DNA of 32,134 bases from Rhodoferax sp. (GCF_030697375.1 NZ_JAUYQD010000036.1:1-32134); one strand, 5' to 3'. Shown: positions 1 to 9,007, counted from the first letter of the stretch. The notes: generated by a model from the sequence alone, not told the origin. Made by a program: numbers and translations.

Positions 1-3000
1 ACGCACTCAGTAAGCCATCGGCCGCGTCCTTGGCCGCCCGCGCTATCAGGTCCGCCGTGCTGGCGAATTCCGGTGCGATTTGCAGCAGCGTGGCATACGC
101 AGCCCGGCCGGATTCCGTATTCATATCTAATGTGGCGGCCAATGCTTTCAGGGCGTCCTTGTTGATAGGCAATGCAATGCCCAACTGCGCCAGTGCTTGC
201 GTCATCTGTGCCTGGCTGTTGGCCACCTTTTCACCGTCGCTGTAGTAGGCCTCGTAAAAAGCCCGGCTGCTGGCCGTGAACTTGTCCAGGCCACCAAAGG
301 CGTCCACAAGTGCGCTGGCTGCATCGGCCCCGGCCATGGACACATCAAACAGCCGGTTGCGCAGCATGGACAACCAGGCGTTTGCCGTAGTGATGCTGGC
401 AGACAGGCGGGCCAGGGTCACGCTGGCGGCCTCGCCGTCTTTTGCCAGCTCCGTAATCTTTGGGGCTACGGCGGTGGCCATGCTGTCGGCAAGGCCCACA
501 AACATGGCCTCAATGGCTTTGGCATTGGCCGCTGCATCGCTACCCAGCGCAACTGACACATCCTTGCTGAAACTGGTGATGGCATCAGCGCTCAGGCCCA
601 GGGCCTGGGCGGATGTGATTGCCGATGCCTGCAGGGCTGCATAGCCCTTAGCCCATTGGGCGGATGTGGCATCGTCCAGGGCGCTGTGGTTGGTGCCGCT
701 GGAGCTGTGGCCCACGGACATGCCAAACAGCTTGTCGCCGTCGTTTTGCCAAGTTTGGTAATTACTACCCGCAAAGCCGGAGCCGCTGAATTTGCCGCTG
801 ATGCCGGTGCCGGTGGTGTATTCGTGGCCGCCGGTGAGCTGGCTTCCGATGGCGGCCGCTGCCAATATGGCCCACCCTACCGGGCCGATAGCGGCCAACG
901 CAGACCCTGCAGCGGAACCCGCGCCCAGCCCAGTGGCGGTGCCGGTCATCCCAGCGGCTGAATATGCCTCCACGGCTGCTGCGGTGTCCATGCCTGCCCA
1001 ACCGGCAGAAAAGCCGGTGGTGATGCTGCTGCCGATGGCGGACAGCGAGGAGCCCGCGATTTCGACTGATCCGAGGTATCCACCCAGGCCACCATTGGCA
1101 GATCCTGCAATGCTTCCCAGTGGATTGCCACTTGCCGTACTGCCCGAAGGTGCACCGGCGACCGATGAATAAATTTGAAACGCGATCGGCTTGAGCGTGG
1201 CTTCGTAAATGGCGGACAACAACGCCTTTTCGAGCGTGTCACCGATCTTTTTGGCGGCGTTGCTGCCGTCTTCGGCCCAGGTCGTGAACACATCACGCGC
1301 CAGGCGGTCGGTTTCTTCCCAGCCGTGTTTCCACTGTTCAAAAACCACTTTGGCGGCCTCGGCGCCCGCAGTTTTGGTCTGACCGATGGCCACCAGGCCG
1401 CGCTGGCGGTTCAGTTCGGCCAGCTTGTTGATTTGCTCCTGCATTTCTGCGGTGCCCTGGCCAAGGGATACTTTGTAGGCATCCTCATCCACGATGCTTT
1501 GCTGCAACGCAATGCCCGCATCCAGGCGGCTCAGGGTCAGGGCGTCCAGCGCCCGCTGGTTCAGGCCAATCTCCTGGTTGTGCAGCTCCATCACCGCATT
1601 GCTTTCGCGCAGGGCAGTCACCTGGCCGTGCAGCGCCTCGAAGGCCTTTTGGTCGGAGTCCACCTGGGCTTGCCGAAAACCAGCCATCTTTTCCGCTATT
1701 CGCAGGGTCTCGCCACCCTCCAGCGCATTGCGTTTGGTCTGCAAGTCGATGGCCTTGGTGCCCAGCTCAATGAGCTTTTCTTCCGCCGCAATGCGGTCTG
1801 TCGGGCGCAAGTTCCTCACATCCAGGCGCTTGGCCTGCAGCTCCATTTCCTTTTGCACGGCGGCGGTCTGTGCATCAAGGGACTTCAATTGCAGCGCCAG
1901 CCGTTCGGCGTAGTACGCAGATTCCGCCTGGAAATAATTTGCGTCGGTCTTGAGTAGGCTCTTGAAAGACAGTTCGTTTTGCATCTCCAGCGTATCAATC
2001 GCCTGGGCCTGCAGCGCAACTTTCTGCTGGGCCTGTGCCTTTTCCACGGCATAACTGGCGTTGGCCACCGCTTGCAGATCCGCCAGGCCTTTTTCCCGCT
2101 CTGCCTTAAGGTCGGCCTGCAGCTTGACCTCAATGAAGCGCTTGGCCTGCGCCACCTCTGTTTCTTTGGCCGTGATGTCGGCCGTGCTGGCGTTGCTGCT
2201 TTTGAGTGCGGCCAGTTGCGTGTCCAGCGCCGCCTTTTCTTTCTTCGCGTTGTCGCTCAGCTGGCTAGCGGTTTTGTACTTGTCCAGCAGCTGGTCAATT
2301 TGCTGCAGCGCCATGGTGCCTTGCAGCTTCACCTGTGTGCCGTTGCTCTGGGCAATGGCGCTGGCTGCGGAGGTGGTGGCTTCCAAACCGGTGATTTGGG
2401 CTTCAACATGTTGGAGTTGACTGTCCAGGCCAGATTTATAGTCGTCGCCAAACACCCACGCCATCACTCCTGGGCTTTTCTGTTCAGCCAACAGTTCAAG
2501 CTTTGTACGCTTCAATTCGCTGATCTTGCCCGTGAGGTTGGACAGTTCTTCGTCCCCCGCCTTGGTGCCCTGTGCGGTGGCCGCGTCTACACGGTCTTTG
2601 GACACACTGATCACGGCAGCCTTGGTGGCTTCGCTGTTCATCTCAAACAGCTTCATGGTCAGCAGCGTGACGGCGGCAATGGCAATACCCACTGGGCCGC
2701 CCAGCGCGCCCAGGACCGCACCCATGGCGCCACCGCCCACGGTAGCTGCCTTTTGGGCCACGTTCAGATGGTTGGTTGCCAGTGCCGCACCTTCGGTGGC
2801 TGCGCCTTGTGCCGCAGCGGCCACAGCAATGGATGCACTCACGGTCGCTTGCTGGCGGCCCAACAAGGCCAGTTCCGTCATCAGCGCCGATTGCCTGACC
2901 TGTGCGCCTGTCAATGTGTTGGTGGCCTCGGTCACCATGGCCAGCGCGAAGCTTTGCGCCCCTGCGGCCTGTGCGGCCGCCAGTTGGGCTTGCGCCTGGG

Positions 3001-4285
3001 CGATAGTGCTGCGGGTAGAGGCCATTTTTGCCACCACCTCGGAGCGCGACAGCTCAAGCCCTGCAATCCCGGCTTGCAACGATGCCAGCTGGGCCGTGGT
3101 CTGCGCCACAGTGGCTGCAGCAGCGGCCTCTTTGGCGGCCAGCTCCGCCATATAGGCCGCGATCTTTTGTCGGGCCGTCAAGGTAACTTCGGTATTGGCA
3201 ACACCTTCCACGGCGGACTGGGCCGCAGACAGGCGTGAAGCCTGAGACGCGGCCATCAACGCCTGCGCCGAAGCCGTCCATCCGGCAATCATCGTGCCGA
3301 ACTTGACCGTGCCATACACCTGCACCACGGTCACAATGGCATCGCTGTGCCGGATGGCCGCTTGCGTCGTTTGCCCCAGCGCCTGCGCAATCATTTGGGC
3401 CGCGCCCGTGAGCTTTTGGAACTGCGCCACATTGGCGTCATCGCTCAGCGCCTCCGTGATGCCCTTGGCCTGCACCTTGAGTTCTTCGCCCAGCGGGGCA
3501 AACGCCATGGCCGCCGACTTTTGCAGCTGCTCCGCCATTTGCTGCATGGTGCCGGTGAAGGTGGTCGAATAAGCTTCGGCCCCGGCTGTGAAGCCCTTCA
3601 TGCGCTCCATCAGAAAGGTGAACAGCCCTTCTGTACTGGCCTTGGCCTTGGCAATGTCGGCATCCTTCAAACCCAGTGCGGTGGCCAGGGTAGAGCTGGC
3701 AGGTGTGATACCGCCTTGCACCAGGTCGCGCAGCTCCTGCACCACCTGGCTGCTTTCCATGCCCAGCGACTTGACGGCGTTCACCCCTGTCGTGGCCAAC
3801 TGGCGGATTTGGTCCAGGCTCATTCCCGCAGCCAGGCCGGGCCCCACCATGGCCTGAAAGGCGGTGACCAGCTCCTGGGTGCTGGCGGCAGTCAGCATGG
3901 CATCGCGCTGGAGTTTGGCGGTCATGTCGCTGGCGATGGCCAAGCCCTGGGCAAAGCTGGTGGCTTTACCGTCCACCGCTGTCATGCTGGCCAAAATACC
4001 CGCCATACCAATGCGTGTAGTTTCCAGACTGGCGGCGAACTGGATGCCGCTGGTGGGCAGCTGCGCCATGACGTTCACCACAGCACTTGCCGCCGCGCTC
4101 ACCGCCGAGAAAACAATGCTGGCTTTACCTATGTCCGCAAAGGAGGAAGTAAAGCCCGCCGACAGCTTTTCAGCGGATTTGCTTCCCGACTGGGCCAGCG
4201 AATCCAAGGACTTGGCCGCACCGTCAACGACCACTTTCAGCCCTGAGCCATCAGCGCTCAGTACAAACTTGATTTCATTGGCCAT
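1..4285 (-). CDS. Tail tape measure protein (partial, C-terminus outside window)
   Basis: A single minus-strand frame stays open from the ATG at 4285 to the window edge, at least 1428 residues. The N-terminus (MANEIKFVLSADGSGLKVVV) is typical of lambda/B3-type tape measure proteins. The middle is Ala/Gln/Lys-rich predicted coiled coil. A later Gly/Ser/Ala-rich, partly hydrophobic stretch resembles the membrane-active segments of such proteins. The protein sets tail length and is threaded inside the tube. It lies downstream of the two chaperone genes that normally coat it, with a 30 bp gap. Its size predicts a long tail. Many overlapping plus-strand open frames here are shadows of this GC-rich gene. 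Confidence 0.93.
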   Translation of the reverse strand, partial: MANEIKFVLSADGSGLKVVVDGAAKSLDSLAQSGSKSAEKLSAGFTSSFADIGKASIVFSAVSAAASAVVNVMAQLPTSGIQFAASLETTRIGMAGILASMTAVDGKATSFAQGLAIASDMTAKLQRDAMLTAASTQELVTAFQAMVGPGLAAGMSLDQIRQLATTGVNAVKSLGMESSQVVQELRDLVQGGITPASSTLATALGLKDADIAKAKASTEGLFTFLMERMKGFTAGAEAYSTTFTGTMQQMAEQLQKSAAMAFAPLGEELKVQAKGITEALSDDANVAQFQKLTGAAQMIAQALGQTTQAAIRHSDAIVTVVQVYGTVKFGTMIAGWTASAQALMAASQASRLSAAQSAVEGVANTEVTLTARQKIAAYMAELAAKEAAAAATVAQTTAQLASLQAGIAGLELSRSEVVAKMASTRSTIAQAQAQLAAAQAAGAQSFALAMVTEATNTLTGAQVRQSALMTELALLGRQQATVSASIAVAAAAQGAATEGAALATNHLNVAQKAATVGGGAMGAVLGALGGPVGIAIAAVTLLTMKLFEMNSEATKAAVISVSKDRVDAATAQGTKAGDEELSNLTGKISELKRTKLELLAEQKSPGVMAWVFGDDYKSGLDSQLQHVEAQITGLEATTSAASAIAQSNGTQVKLQGTMALQQIDQLLDKYKTASQLSDNAKKEKAALDTQLAALKSSNASTADITAKETEVAQAKRFIEVKLQADLKAEREKGLADLQAVANASYAVEKAQAQQKVALQAQAIDTLEMQNELSFKSLLKTDANYFQAESAYYAERLALQLKSLDAQTAAVQKEMELQAKRLDVRNLRPTDRIAAEEKLIELGTKAIDLQTKRNALEGGETLRIAEKMAGFRQAQVDSDQKAFEALHGQVTALRESNAVMELHNQEIGLNQRALDALTLSRLDAGIALQQSIVDEDAYKVSLGQGTAEMQEQINKLAELNRQRGLVAIGQTKTAGAEAAKVVFEQWKHGWEETDRLARDVFTTWAEDGSNAAKKIGDTLEKALLSAIYEATLKPIAFQIYSSVAGAPSGSTASGNPLGSIAGSANGGLGGYLGSVEIAGSSLSAIGSSITTGFSAGWAGMDTAAAVEAYSAAGMTGTATGLGAGSAAGSALAAIGPVGWAILAAAAIGSQLTGGHEYTTGTGISGKFSGSGFAGSNYQTWQNDGDKLFGMSVGHSSSGTNHSALDDATSAQWAKGYAALQASAITSAQALGLSADAITSFSKDVSVALGSDAAANAKAIEAMFVGLADSMATAVAPKITELAKDGEAASVTLARLSASITTANAWLSMLRNRLFDVSMAGADAASALVDAFGGLDKFTASSRAFYEAYYSDGEKVANSQAQMTQALAQLGIALPINKDALKALAATLDMNTESGRAAYATLLQIAPEFASTADLIARAAKDAADGLLSA

Positions 4286-4315
4286 GGATTGCTTTCCTGC
4301 GTCGGTGCGTAAAAA

Positions 4316-4705
4316 TCAGCGCGGCCGATTCGCCCGCTCGTTGATAACCTGCAAAGATTCCCTTTCTATGACCCGGAACAGGCCCACCGTGGCCGCACGC
4401 ACCTTGCGTGGCAGCCCCAACCAGGTCAGTTCCTGATTCACATTGCAGGCCTTTACCGGGGCGTAATGGACTCCACCCATGCCGCCCAGTGACACCTCAA
4501 CCTGGTCGCGGCAGGCCATGTACAGCAGATATGCGTCCCAGTGCTCTGGCCATATTTCGCAAACCACGTCTTCGGCTTGTTGGCCTTCCGGCTCCTCCGA
4601 TAGGTCCAGTCCGAAACACTGTGCGGCCTTTTGCTCGTGGTCTGCGTCTTCTGGGGTATTGCCCGCCTCAGCCTGGAGCTGGGTGGCGTGGCGGGCAATC
4701 TCCAC
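4316..4705 (-). CDS. DUF1799-like protein, probable GT-type extension of the tail chaperone
   Basis: The 129-residue acidic protein has a core around WPEHWDAYLLYMACRDQVEV that matches the DUF1799 family found just upstream of tape measure genes in Mu-like siphophages. Independent initiation would use a GTG whose G is the last base of the upstream TAG (overlap TAGTG). No convincing ribosome binding site of its own is visible. The frame is exactly -1 relative to the upstream chaperone, and a slippery heptamer with a stem-loop precedes it. I infer it is made mainly as the C-terminal part of a fusion of about 251 residues, like lambda gpGT. The GTG start remains possible. Confidence 0.8.
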   Translation of the reverse strand: MEIARHATQLQAEAGNTPEDADHEQKAAQCFGLDLSEEPEGQQAEDVVCEIWPEHWDAYLLYMACRDQVEVSLGGMGGVHYAPVKACNVNQELTWLGLPRKVRAATVGLFRVIERESLQVINERANRPR

Positions 4706-4714
4706 TAGTTTTTT
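4658..4714 (-). promoter_or_regulatory. Programmed -1 ribosomal frameshift signal
   Basis: On the minus strand the chaperone gene ends GCA AAA AAC TAG. This gives the canonical heptamer A_AAA_AAC at 4714-4708, in the correct phase. After an 8-nt spacer (4707-4700) comes a perfect 10-bp stem, ATTGCCCGCC (4699-4690) with GGCGGGCAAT (4667-4658), enclosing a 22-nt loop. Slipping back one base reads CTA GTG GAG and enters the DUF1799 frame directly. Heptamer, spacer and stem all match known tail-chaperone frameshift sites. Confidence 0.88.
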
Positions 4715-5070
4715 GCTTTGGCCTTGACGTAGTTGTCAAAGAAGCCCTGCACGATGTGGCTGCGCAGTGGATGCACGTCACACAAGGCCGCAACGTTGCC
4801 AGGCGTGAATTCCAGCGGGTTGCCGTTGTCGTCTTGCAAATCGTCGCCAAAACCGGTGAGCACTTGGTCCACGATGTCCTGGTCTTGGATGGTGCGGTTG
4901 CCGTTTTCATCTTTGGCGTTGATGCCATTCACCATCGCTTCAAACTCGGTCGTGGACAAACGTTTGAAGCGGACATGGAAGCTGACCTTTTGGGCGCGTC
5001 CGTTGTCGGCCGGAATCTCGGCATTGATCAGGGCGGAAAAGTCAGGGGTAACAGCGAGTTTGAATGACAT
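4705..5070 (-). CDS. Tail assembly chaperone (gpG-like)
   Basis: This 121-residue protein begins MSFKLAVTPDFSALINAEIP and ends KAKAKN. Its position between the tail tube and tape measure genes, its size, and the slippery A-rich 3' end identify it as the G-type tail chaperone. Such chaperones bind the tape measure and recruit tube subunits but are absent from the virion. Family assignment rests on context and general resemblance to phage TAC proteins rather than a specific motif. The ATG lies 50 bp after the tail tube stop. Confidence 0.8.
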   Translation of the reverse strand: MSFKLAVTPDFSALINAEIPADNGRAQKVSFHVRFKRLSTTEFEAMVNGINAKDENGNRTIQDQDIVDQVLTGFGDDLQDDNGNPLEFTPGNVAALCDVHPLRSHIVQGFFDNYVKAKAKN

Positions 5071-5120
5071 GGTGCAAGGTGCTTTCAGAGAAAATTGGGG
5101 AAAATGGGGTGTGGGAGTGC

Positions 5121-6089
5121 TTACAGAAGAACGACGCGCAACTCATCGTTGCCACTGACCGGGTCCAGTTCAAAGTCAAAGCCCACCAGGCGCATGCCGT
5201 TGAGTTCTTCCTTTTTGTGGGTTTTCAGGCGCATGGCCGGGGCGTGCAACATGACTTGGTTGCCGCTGGTCTTGCCGATCACAAAACCAAGGCCCTGTGT
5301 GGTGCCCGCTTTCACTGTGGCGATCATGGAAGCTTCCTGGGCAGCGGTCAGCTCCAGGCTCAGCGCGCCGACAATCTTGCGGTCACTCAGTGCCACTTTT
5401 TCCACGGAGAGCATGGGCGTAAAGGTGGTCTTGTTGCCCCAATCCAGCGTCAGACCGGTCGAGTTGTAGGGGGTTCCGCCTGTCAATGCGCCCACGGCAT
5501 AAGTACATCCCAACGTGATATCGGTCACGTTGGCCATCGTGATGGCGACTGGTGGCTTCCAGGCCGTCAGCACGGGTGTTGCATTCCCTACCGCCGTGGG
5601 TGTCACTGCGACGCCGATAAAGTCAAACACCAACTTAGGTGCTTCACCCGCCTTTGCCGACAATTTGACGTTGCCAAAGCAGCCCAGCATCGGGTGCAGC
5701 AAGCCGTCGTCGTAGTAATAAATGGTGAGGTTCTTCAGCAAGTCCGTGGCTGGCAGGTACTCAACCCGAGGCGGTACTGACAGCCCCGTGGTTTCGGAAT
5801 TGGCGCAGCCCAGCAACAGAGCACCCCAGGCTGGTGCCGTGGCGGCATCTCCCGCGCCCGACAGCGATACGGAGAAACTGCATTTGGAAACCACCGACCC
5901 GGGCAAGGTCATGGCGGAACCAAAGTACGCGCTGATGTAGTTCAGCTGGATTGGTGTCATCTCCACCGGAGAGATGGACATATCAAACACCTTCAGCGCA
6001 TTGGCTGCACCGGTGGGAACCGCGTCGGTTCCGCTGGTAGTCTCTAACTTGGCGGTGATGACGGTTTTACGAATGTAGCGGATGGTCAT
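5121..6089 (-). CDS. Major tail tube protein (siphovirus type)
   Basis: The 322-residue, beta-rich protein starts MTIRYIRKTVITAKLETTSG and ends in FDFELDPVSGNDELRVVLL. Size, N-terminus and position after the tail terminator fit the lambda gpV/N15/B3-like tail tube family, which forms the hexameric rings of the non-contractile tail. No sheath gene is present beside it, which argues against a myovirus. The Thr/Gly/Ala-rich composition is normal for the family. Confidence 0.82.
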   Translation of the reverse strand: MTIRYIRKTVITAKLETTSGTDAVPTGAANALKVFDMSISPVEMTPIQLNYISAYFGSAMTLPGSVVSKCSFSVSLSGAGDAATAPAWGALLLGCANSETTGLSVPPRVEYLPATDLLKNLTIYYYDDGLLHPMLGCFGNVKLSAKAGEAPKLVFDFIGVAVTPTAVGNATPVLTAWKPPVAITMANVTDITLGCTYAVGALTGGTPYNSTGLTLDWGNKTTFTPMLSVEKVALSDRKIVGALSLELTAAQEASMIATVKAGTTQGLGFVIGKTSGNQVMLHAPAMRLKTHKKEELNGMRLVGFDFELDPVSGNDELRVVLL

Positions 6090-6153
6090 TGGGGTTGACT
6101 CCTAAGTGATTTCGGTTGAAAAGGCGGGGCGGCGTGGTGGGTCACTTGGGGCT

Positions 6154-6363
6154 TCAGGTCACTTCGACCCAGCCGGGCTTCGTGATGTCCCACTTCCAAC
6201 GTCCACCACCGGGCAGGGGCGTGTTTTCGGCAGTCGGTGTTTCGACCACTGGCGCAACGGCCGCATCAGCTTGGGCAACTGGCTGAGCGACCCCGTTTGC
6301 GGGTTCGCTAGGGGCGGCGCCAGCGGCCGCTGTGTCCGTATTGGAAGAATTGGCTTTGGCCAT
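6154..6363 (-). CDS. Small Ala/Pro-rich phage protein of unknown function
   Basis: The 69-residue product has a low-complexity Ala/Pro/Val half followed by a distinct tail, GGGRWKWDITKPGWVEVT. It starts one base after the stop of the tail terminator gene, so it is translated within the tail operon. Its place between tail terminator and tail tube suggests a minor tail or assembly role, but I recognise no family. It could also be a decoration or linker peptide. Confidence 0.6.
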   Translation of the reverse strand: MAKANSSNTDTAAAGAAPSEPANGVAQPVAQADAAVAPVVETPTAENTPLPGGGRWKWDITKPGWVEVT

Positions 6364-6364
6364 G

Positions 6365-6790
6365 TCAGGTACTCCGGTAATAGGTAATCAGTTGAAATTC
6401 ATCAATCCACCACAGACGGCCATTGCCATCCATGCGCAGCAAGCGCCCTGTGGTGCGGTGCACGGGCTCACCCGTGGCCGCGTCAGGCACCCAGCCGACC
6501 AGGGCGGCGCGCAGGTTCAGGCGCAACGTTTTCAGGTCATTGAGGGCCGCAGCGCCTTGCGCATCACGGCGATTGCTCACCACATGCACTACGCCAAAAG
6601 CCCCTGTTTCGCGCTCGTCGGTGCTGCCCGCCATGTCTATGGGGGTGGCGCTGTCAGCCAGGGGCAGCACAAAGGCGGCAGGCACGGCCACCACGCCGTC
6701 AATCGCCGCGTCCAGGTCCACACTCGTCCCGATGGACTTCAAGCCTGTCAAGGTGGCCTTGAGCCGCGCAATGACCAGGTCCAAGTCCAT
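6365..6790 (-). CDS. Tail terminator protein (Mu gp37-like)
   Basis: This 141-residue protein starts MDLDLVIARLKATLTGLKSI and resembles the gp37/tail-terminator family of Mu-like and N15-like phages. These proteins cap the growing tail tube and join it to the head. The start overlaps the stop of the preceding gp36-like gene by one base, which suggests coupled translation. The order connector, terminator, tube is the expected siphoviral order. Confidence 0.78.
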   Translation of the reverse strand: MDLDLVIARLKATLTGLKSIGTSVDLDAAIDGVVAVPAAFVLPLADSATPIDMAGSTDERETGAFGVVHVVSNRRDAQGAAALNDLKTLRLNLRAALVGWVPDAATGEPVHRTTGRLLRMDGNGRLWWIDEFQLITYYRST

Positions 6791-7209
6791 TACGCGAAGC
6801 CCCGCAGGCTGTCGTCCGTCATCTGGCGCGGTGCAAATGCGTGGTGCGCCGTATCAACGCCCGCCACGGCGGCAGCGGCCACACCTGCCAACTGCACATC
6901 GCCGCTGGAAAAGCGTCTGAGCAAGCTCACGGCGTCCTCATAACGCAGGCGCACTGTCTCTGGCGTGCCATCGTCAAAAAGCCGGTAGCGTGTGATGTCG
7001 CAGGCCAGTCGGGTCAGCACCAGGGGCGTGCTGGCCAATGGCAAGGCGTAGCGCTTGGTCAGGTAGCTGTCAATCTCGGCATCCGCATCTGCCAGAGCCC
7101 GGCCCAGCACCGCCGTGTCAATGGTCAAACCATCCACACGGTTGGTGCGCTGGGCCAGCTCGGCTTCGCCAAAGCGGTCTACCAAGTCGGACTGGGTGGC
7201 GTAAGTCAT
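6790..7209 (-). CDS. DUF1320 head-tail connector protein (Mu gp36-like)
   Basis: The 139-residue protein begins MTYATQSDLVDRFGEAELAQ and contains TRLACDITRYRLFDD followed by RYEDAVSLLRRFSSG. These features are typical of DUF1320 (Mu gp36), an adaptor-type head-tail joining protein. It lies between the DUF2190 capsid protein and the tail terminator, as in other Mu-like genomes. The family is recognised from conserved sequence pattern and context. Confidence 0.88.
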   Translation of the reverse strand: MTYATQSDLVDRFGEAELAQRTNRVDGLTIDTAVLGRALADADAEIDSYLTKRYALPLASTPLVLTRLACDITRYRLFDDGTPETVRLRYEDAVSLLRRFSSGDVQLAGVAAAAVAGVDTAHHAFAPRQMTDDSLRGFA

Positions 7210-7243
7210 GGTGGGTCAGGTTCGGGGCTCAGGGCGGGCCGGT

Positions 7244-7636
7244 TCAAACTTCCACGTCAGCATGCTGGTGCTTCACGATCTGCACCTCGACCAGCTGGCC
7301 CGCCGCCGTGGCAGCGCCCAGGGCGCGGCCGCAGTGTTCGTCCACCGCACCCACGGCGGCCTTGCCGCTGCCATCGGCCGCTGGCTTCACGTAGTCGCCA
7401 AAGGCAATGGCCTCGCTGGCCTCCACCAGGGCCGAATAGCCGGTGATCGCGCTAAACGCATCGCCAATGGCGGCGGCGGTTTCACTCACGCCCTGGTTGT
7501 CATGCACGCCGCCAGCGCTGGTGGCGTGGGTGCCGTCATAACCGACAAAGCGCGCGGCGGCAATGGCGGCCACGGCCACCATGGTGAGGGCGTGCTGTTT
7601 GTCGTACTGCGCGCCGGAGTTGTTTTGAGATGACAT
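7244..7636 (-). CDS. DUF2190-type capsid accessory protein
   Basis: This 130-residue protein has a Met-Val-Ala-Ala-rich core (ALTMVAVAAIAAARFVGYDG) and GALGAATAAGQ-like repeats near its C-terminus, as in DUF2190 proteins. Members of that family are found next to phage major capsid genes and are thought to be small capsid decoration or cement proteins. It follows the gp35-like gene by about 60 bp and precedes gp36. Confidence 0.75.
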   Translation of the reverse strand: MSSQNNSGAQYDKQHALTMVAVAAIAAARFVGYDGTHATSAGGVHDNQGVSETAAAIGDAFSAITGYSALVEASEAIAFGDYVKPAADGSGKAAVGAVDEHCGRALGAATAAGQLVEVQIVKHQHADVEV

Positions 7637-7696
7637 GTGGGGCTCCTATGGGTCGGTGGTGGGTAAGGGGTGTCGGTTGAAGCGGTCGATGGCTGC

Positions 7697-7957
7697 TTAC
7701 TTCTTCGGGGCAATGGACGCCTGTGCGGCAGTAATGGCTTTCTTCGCGTCTCGGAAGTCGCCCGCTGCCTTGGTCTCGGCCTTGGAGGCGGATTTCTCGG
7801 CAAGGGCGGTTTCATCCAGGTCTTCAATTGCGTTCATGCGCTTGAGTTCCTGCACATCGTGCTCAGGCAGTTCAGGCAGTTCCGCGCCGGGCAAGAATTC
7901 CTGGCGAACACCGTCCACGAATGCGACGACGGTGACCAGGGCGATAAGTTTTGGCAT
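7697..7957 (-). CDS. Mu gp35-like head protein
   Basis: The chosen start is the ATG at 7957, with GAGG nine bases upstream; it gives 86 residues starting MPKLIALVTVVAFVDGVRQE. A longer upstream frame lacks a convincing start. The short beta-rich N-terminus followed by an Ala/Lys-rich helix matches the small gp35-like proteins that follow the capsid gene in Mu-like phages. Their exact role is not well defined, so the function stays tentative. Confidence 0.7.
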   Translation of the reverse strand: MPKLIALVTVVAFVDGVRQEFLPGAELPELPEHDVQELKRMNAIEDLDETALAEKSASKAETKAAGDFRDAKKAITAAQASIAPKK

Positions 7958-7982
7958 GTTGTGTTTCCTCGGGTGGTTCAGG

Positions 7983-8006
7983 CCCGGCGGCACGGCGGCC
8001 GCCGGG
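7983..8006. repeat. GC-rich perfect hairpin between capsid gene and gp35-like gene
   Basis: CCCGGCGGC (7983-7991) pairs perfectly with GCCGCCGGG (7998-8006) around a 6-nt loop. It lies just after the major capsid stop codon in the direction of transcription. No T-run follows, so it is not a standard intrinsic terminator. It could stabilise the 3' end of the abundant capsid mRNA. Confidence 0.6.
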
Positions 8007-8047
8007 AATGCCTTTCACAGCGTGGCCTTGCGGCCTTCTCAGGGGGG

Positions 8048-9007
8048 TTATTTCGGGTTCTGGAAAAGGAAGCCTGCGTCGTTGTAGGCGACGTTGGCAC
8101 GGCGTTCGAATGTCGCGCCGTAGATCCAACTCTTGGTGCCGTTCTCGTAGTACGGCGTCTCGGCAAAGGGGTGGCCTTCAATGACGTTCGTGAACCCGAA
8201 GCCGGGCTCAGCCAGGCTGATCTCGCTGCCATTGCCGCCGATCTTGGGCACGTAGGCCAGCACCGCGTTGTTGCCCCAAATGTCTTGACCCACATCGGCC
8301 GCATCGACATAGATCCCATCGCCGACCAAGATCTCCTCGACTTCGAAGATCTTGCAAAGCTGCTCGATGGTTGGACTGCCCATTTGGGTGGACGGAAGGT
8401 AGCCGCGCACCTCTGGATTGCCCTCCACCGCCAGCTTGGCGTCCGGCGAGAAAGTCAGGCGGTTGGGCCGCTTGCCAATCTTTTTGCGGATCACGTTGGC
8501 TGCGGCCTTGACGTCAGTCACTGGCGTGCCGGTGGATGCGCTCCATTTGGTAGCGCCCGACAGTGCCAGCACATGGCCGCTAGCGTAGGTGCCAGAGGTG
8601 GTTGCCAGGCCGGCGCACTCAAGCTCATAGTCAAGGCCCAGGACATCGTTCGCCGTAACCATGGCGATCTTGGACACGTCCAGGTGGTTGCTCACATTGA
8701 GCTTGCGACTCTCGTCGGCCTCACGGATCAGATTGCGCGGCAGCGGCACTTCGACTGAGTACTCCTCTACCGTGTATACGGTGCCGTCGAATTTGATGTC
8801 GATGCGCTTGGTGGGCGCACCAGGAGCGCGGCGCAGGTTGTAGCGTTTCAGGCGCTCTTTGCCCAGCTTGGCAAGCATCACAGAGCTCAGCGCCTGCGGC
8901 AAACGCGGGAACAAGCGCTCACCAATCATGGTGCCTTGGCCGAGGCCCAGCAGCAAACTGGTGAGGATGGGGTTTTGTTTGAGACGGATCTCGGCGGGGG
9001 TCATCAT
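8048..9007 (-). CDS. Major capsid protein (Mu-like/B3-like)
   Basis: This protein of 319 residues (318 if the second ATG is used) begins with MTPAEIRLKQNPILTSLLLG. It continues with a long N-terminal arm and a beta region around YTVEEYSVEVPLPRNLIREA, as in HK97-fold capsid proteins of B3-like transposable phages. It directly follows the protease/scaffold gene. An AAGGA lies upstream of the tandem ATGATG. It should assemble with the scaffold into the procapsid and be the most abundant virion protein. Confidence 0.88.
   Translation of the reverse strand: MMTPAEIRLKQNPILTSLLLGLGQGTMIGERLFPRLPQALSSVMLAKLGKERLKRYNLRRAPGAPTKRIDIKFDGTVYTVEEYSVEVPLPRNLIREADESRKLNVSNHLDVSKIAMVTANDVLGLDYELECAGLATTSGTYASGHVLALSGATKWSASTGTPVTDVKAAANVIRKKIGKRPNRLTFSPDAKLAVEGNPEVRGYLPSTQMGSPTIEQLCKIFEVEEILVGDGIYVDAADVGQDIWGNNAVLAYVPKIGGNGSEISLAEPGFGFTNVIEGHPFAETPYYENGTKSWIYGATFERRANVAYNDAGFLFQNPK

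Noticed and set aside
1175..4246. Several plus-strand open frames of 260-419 residues
   Set aside because: His/Gln/Leu/Arg-rich shadows of the tape measure gene; no ribosome binding sites or recognisable domains.
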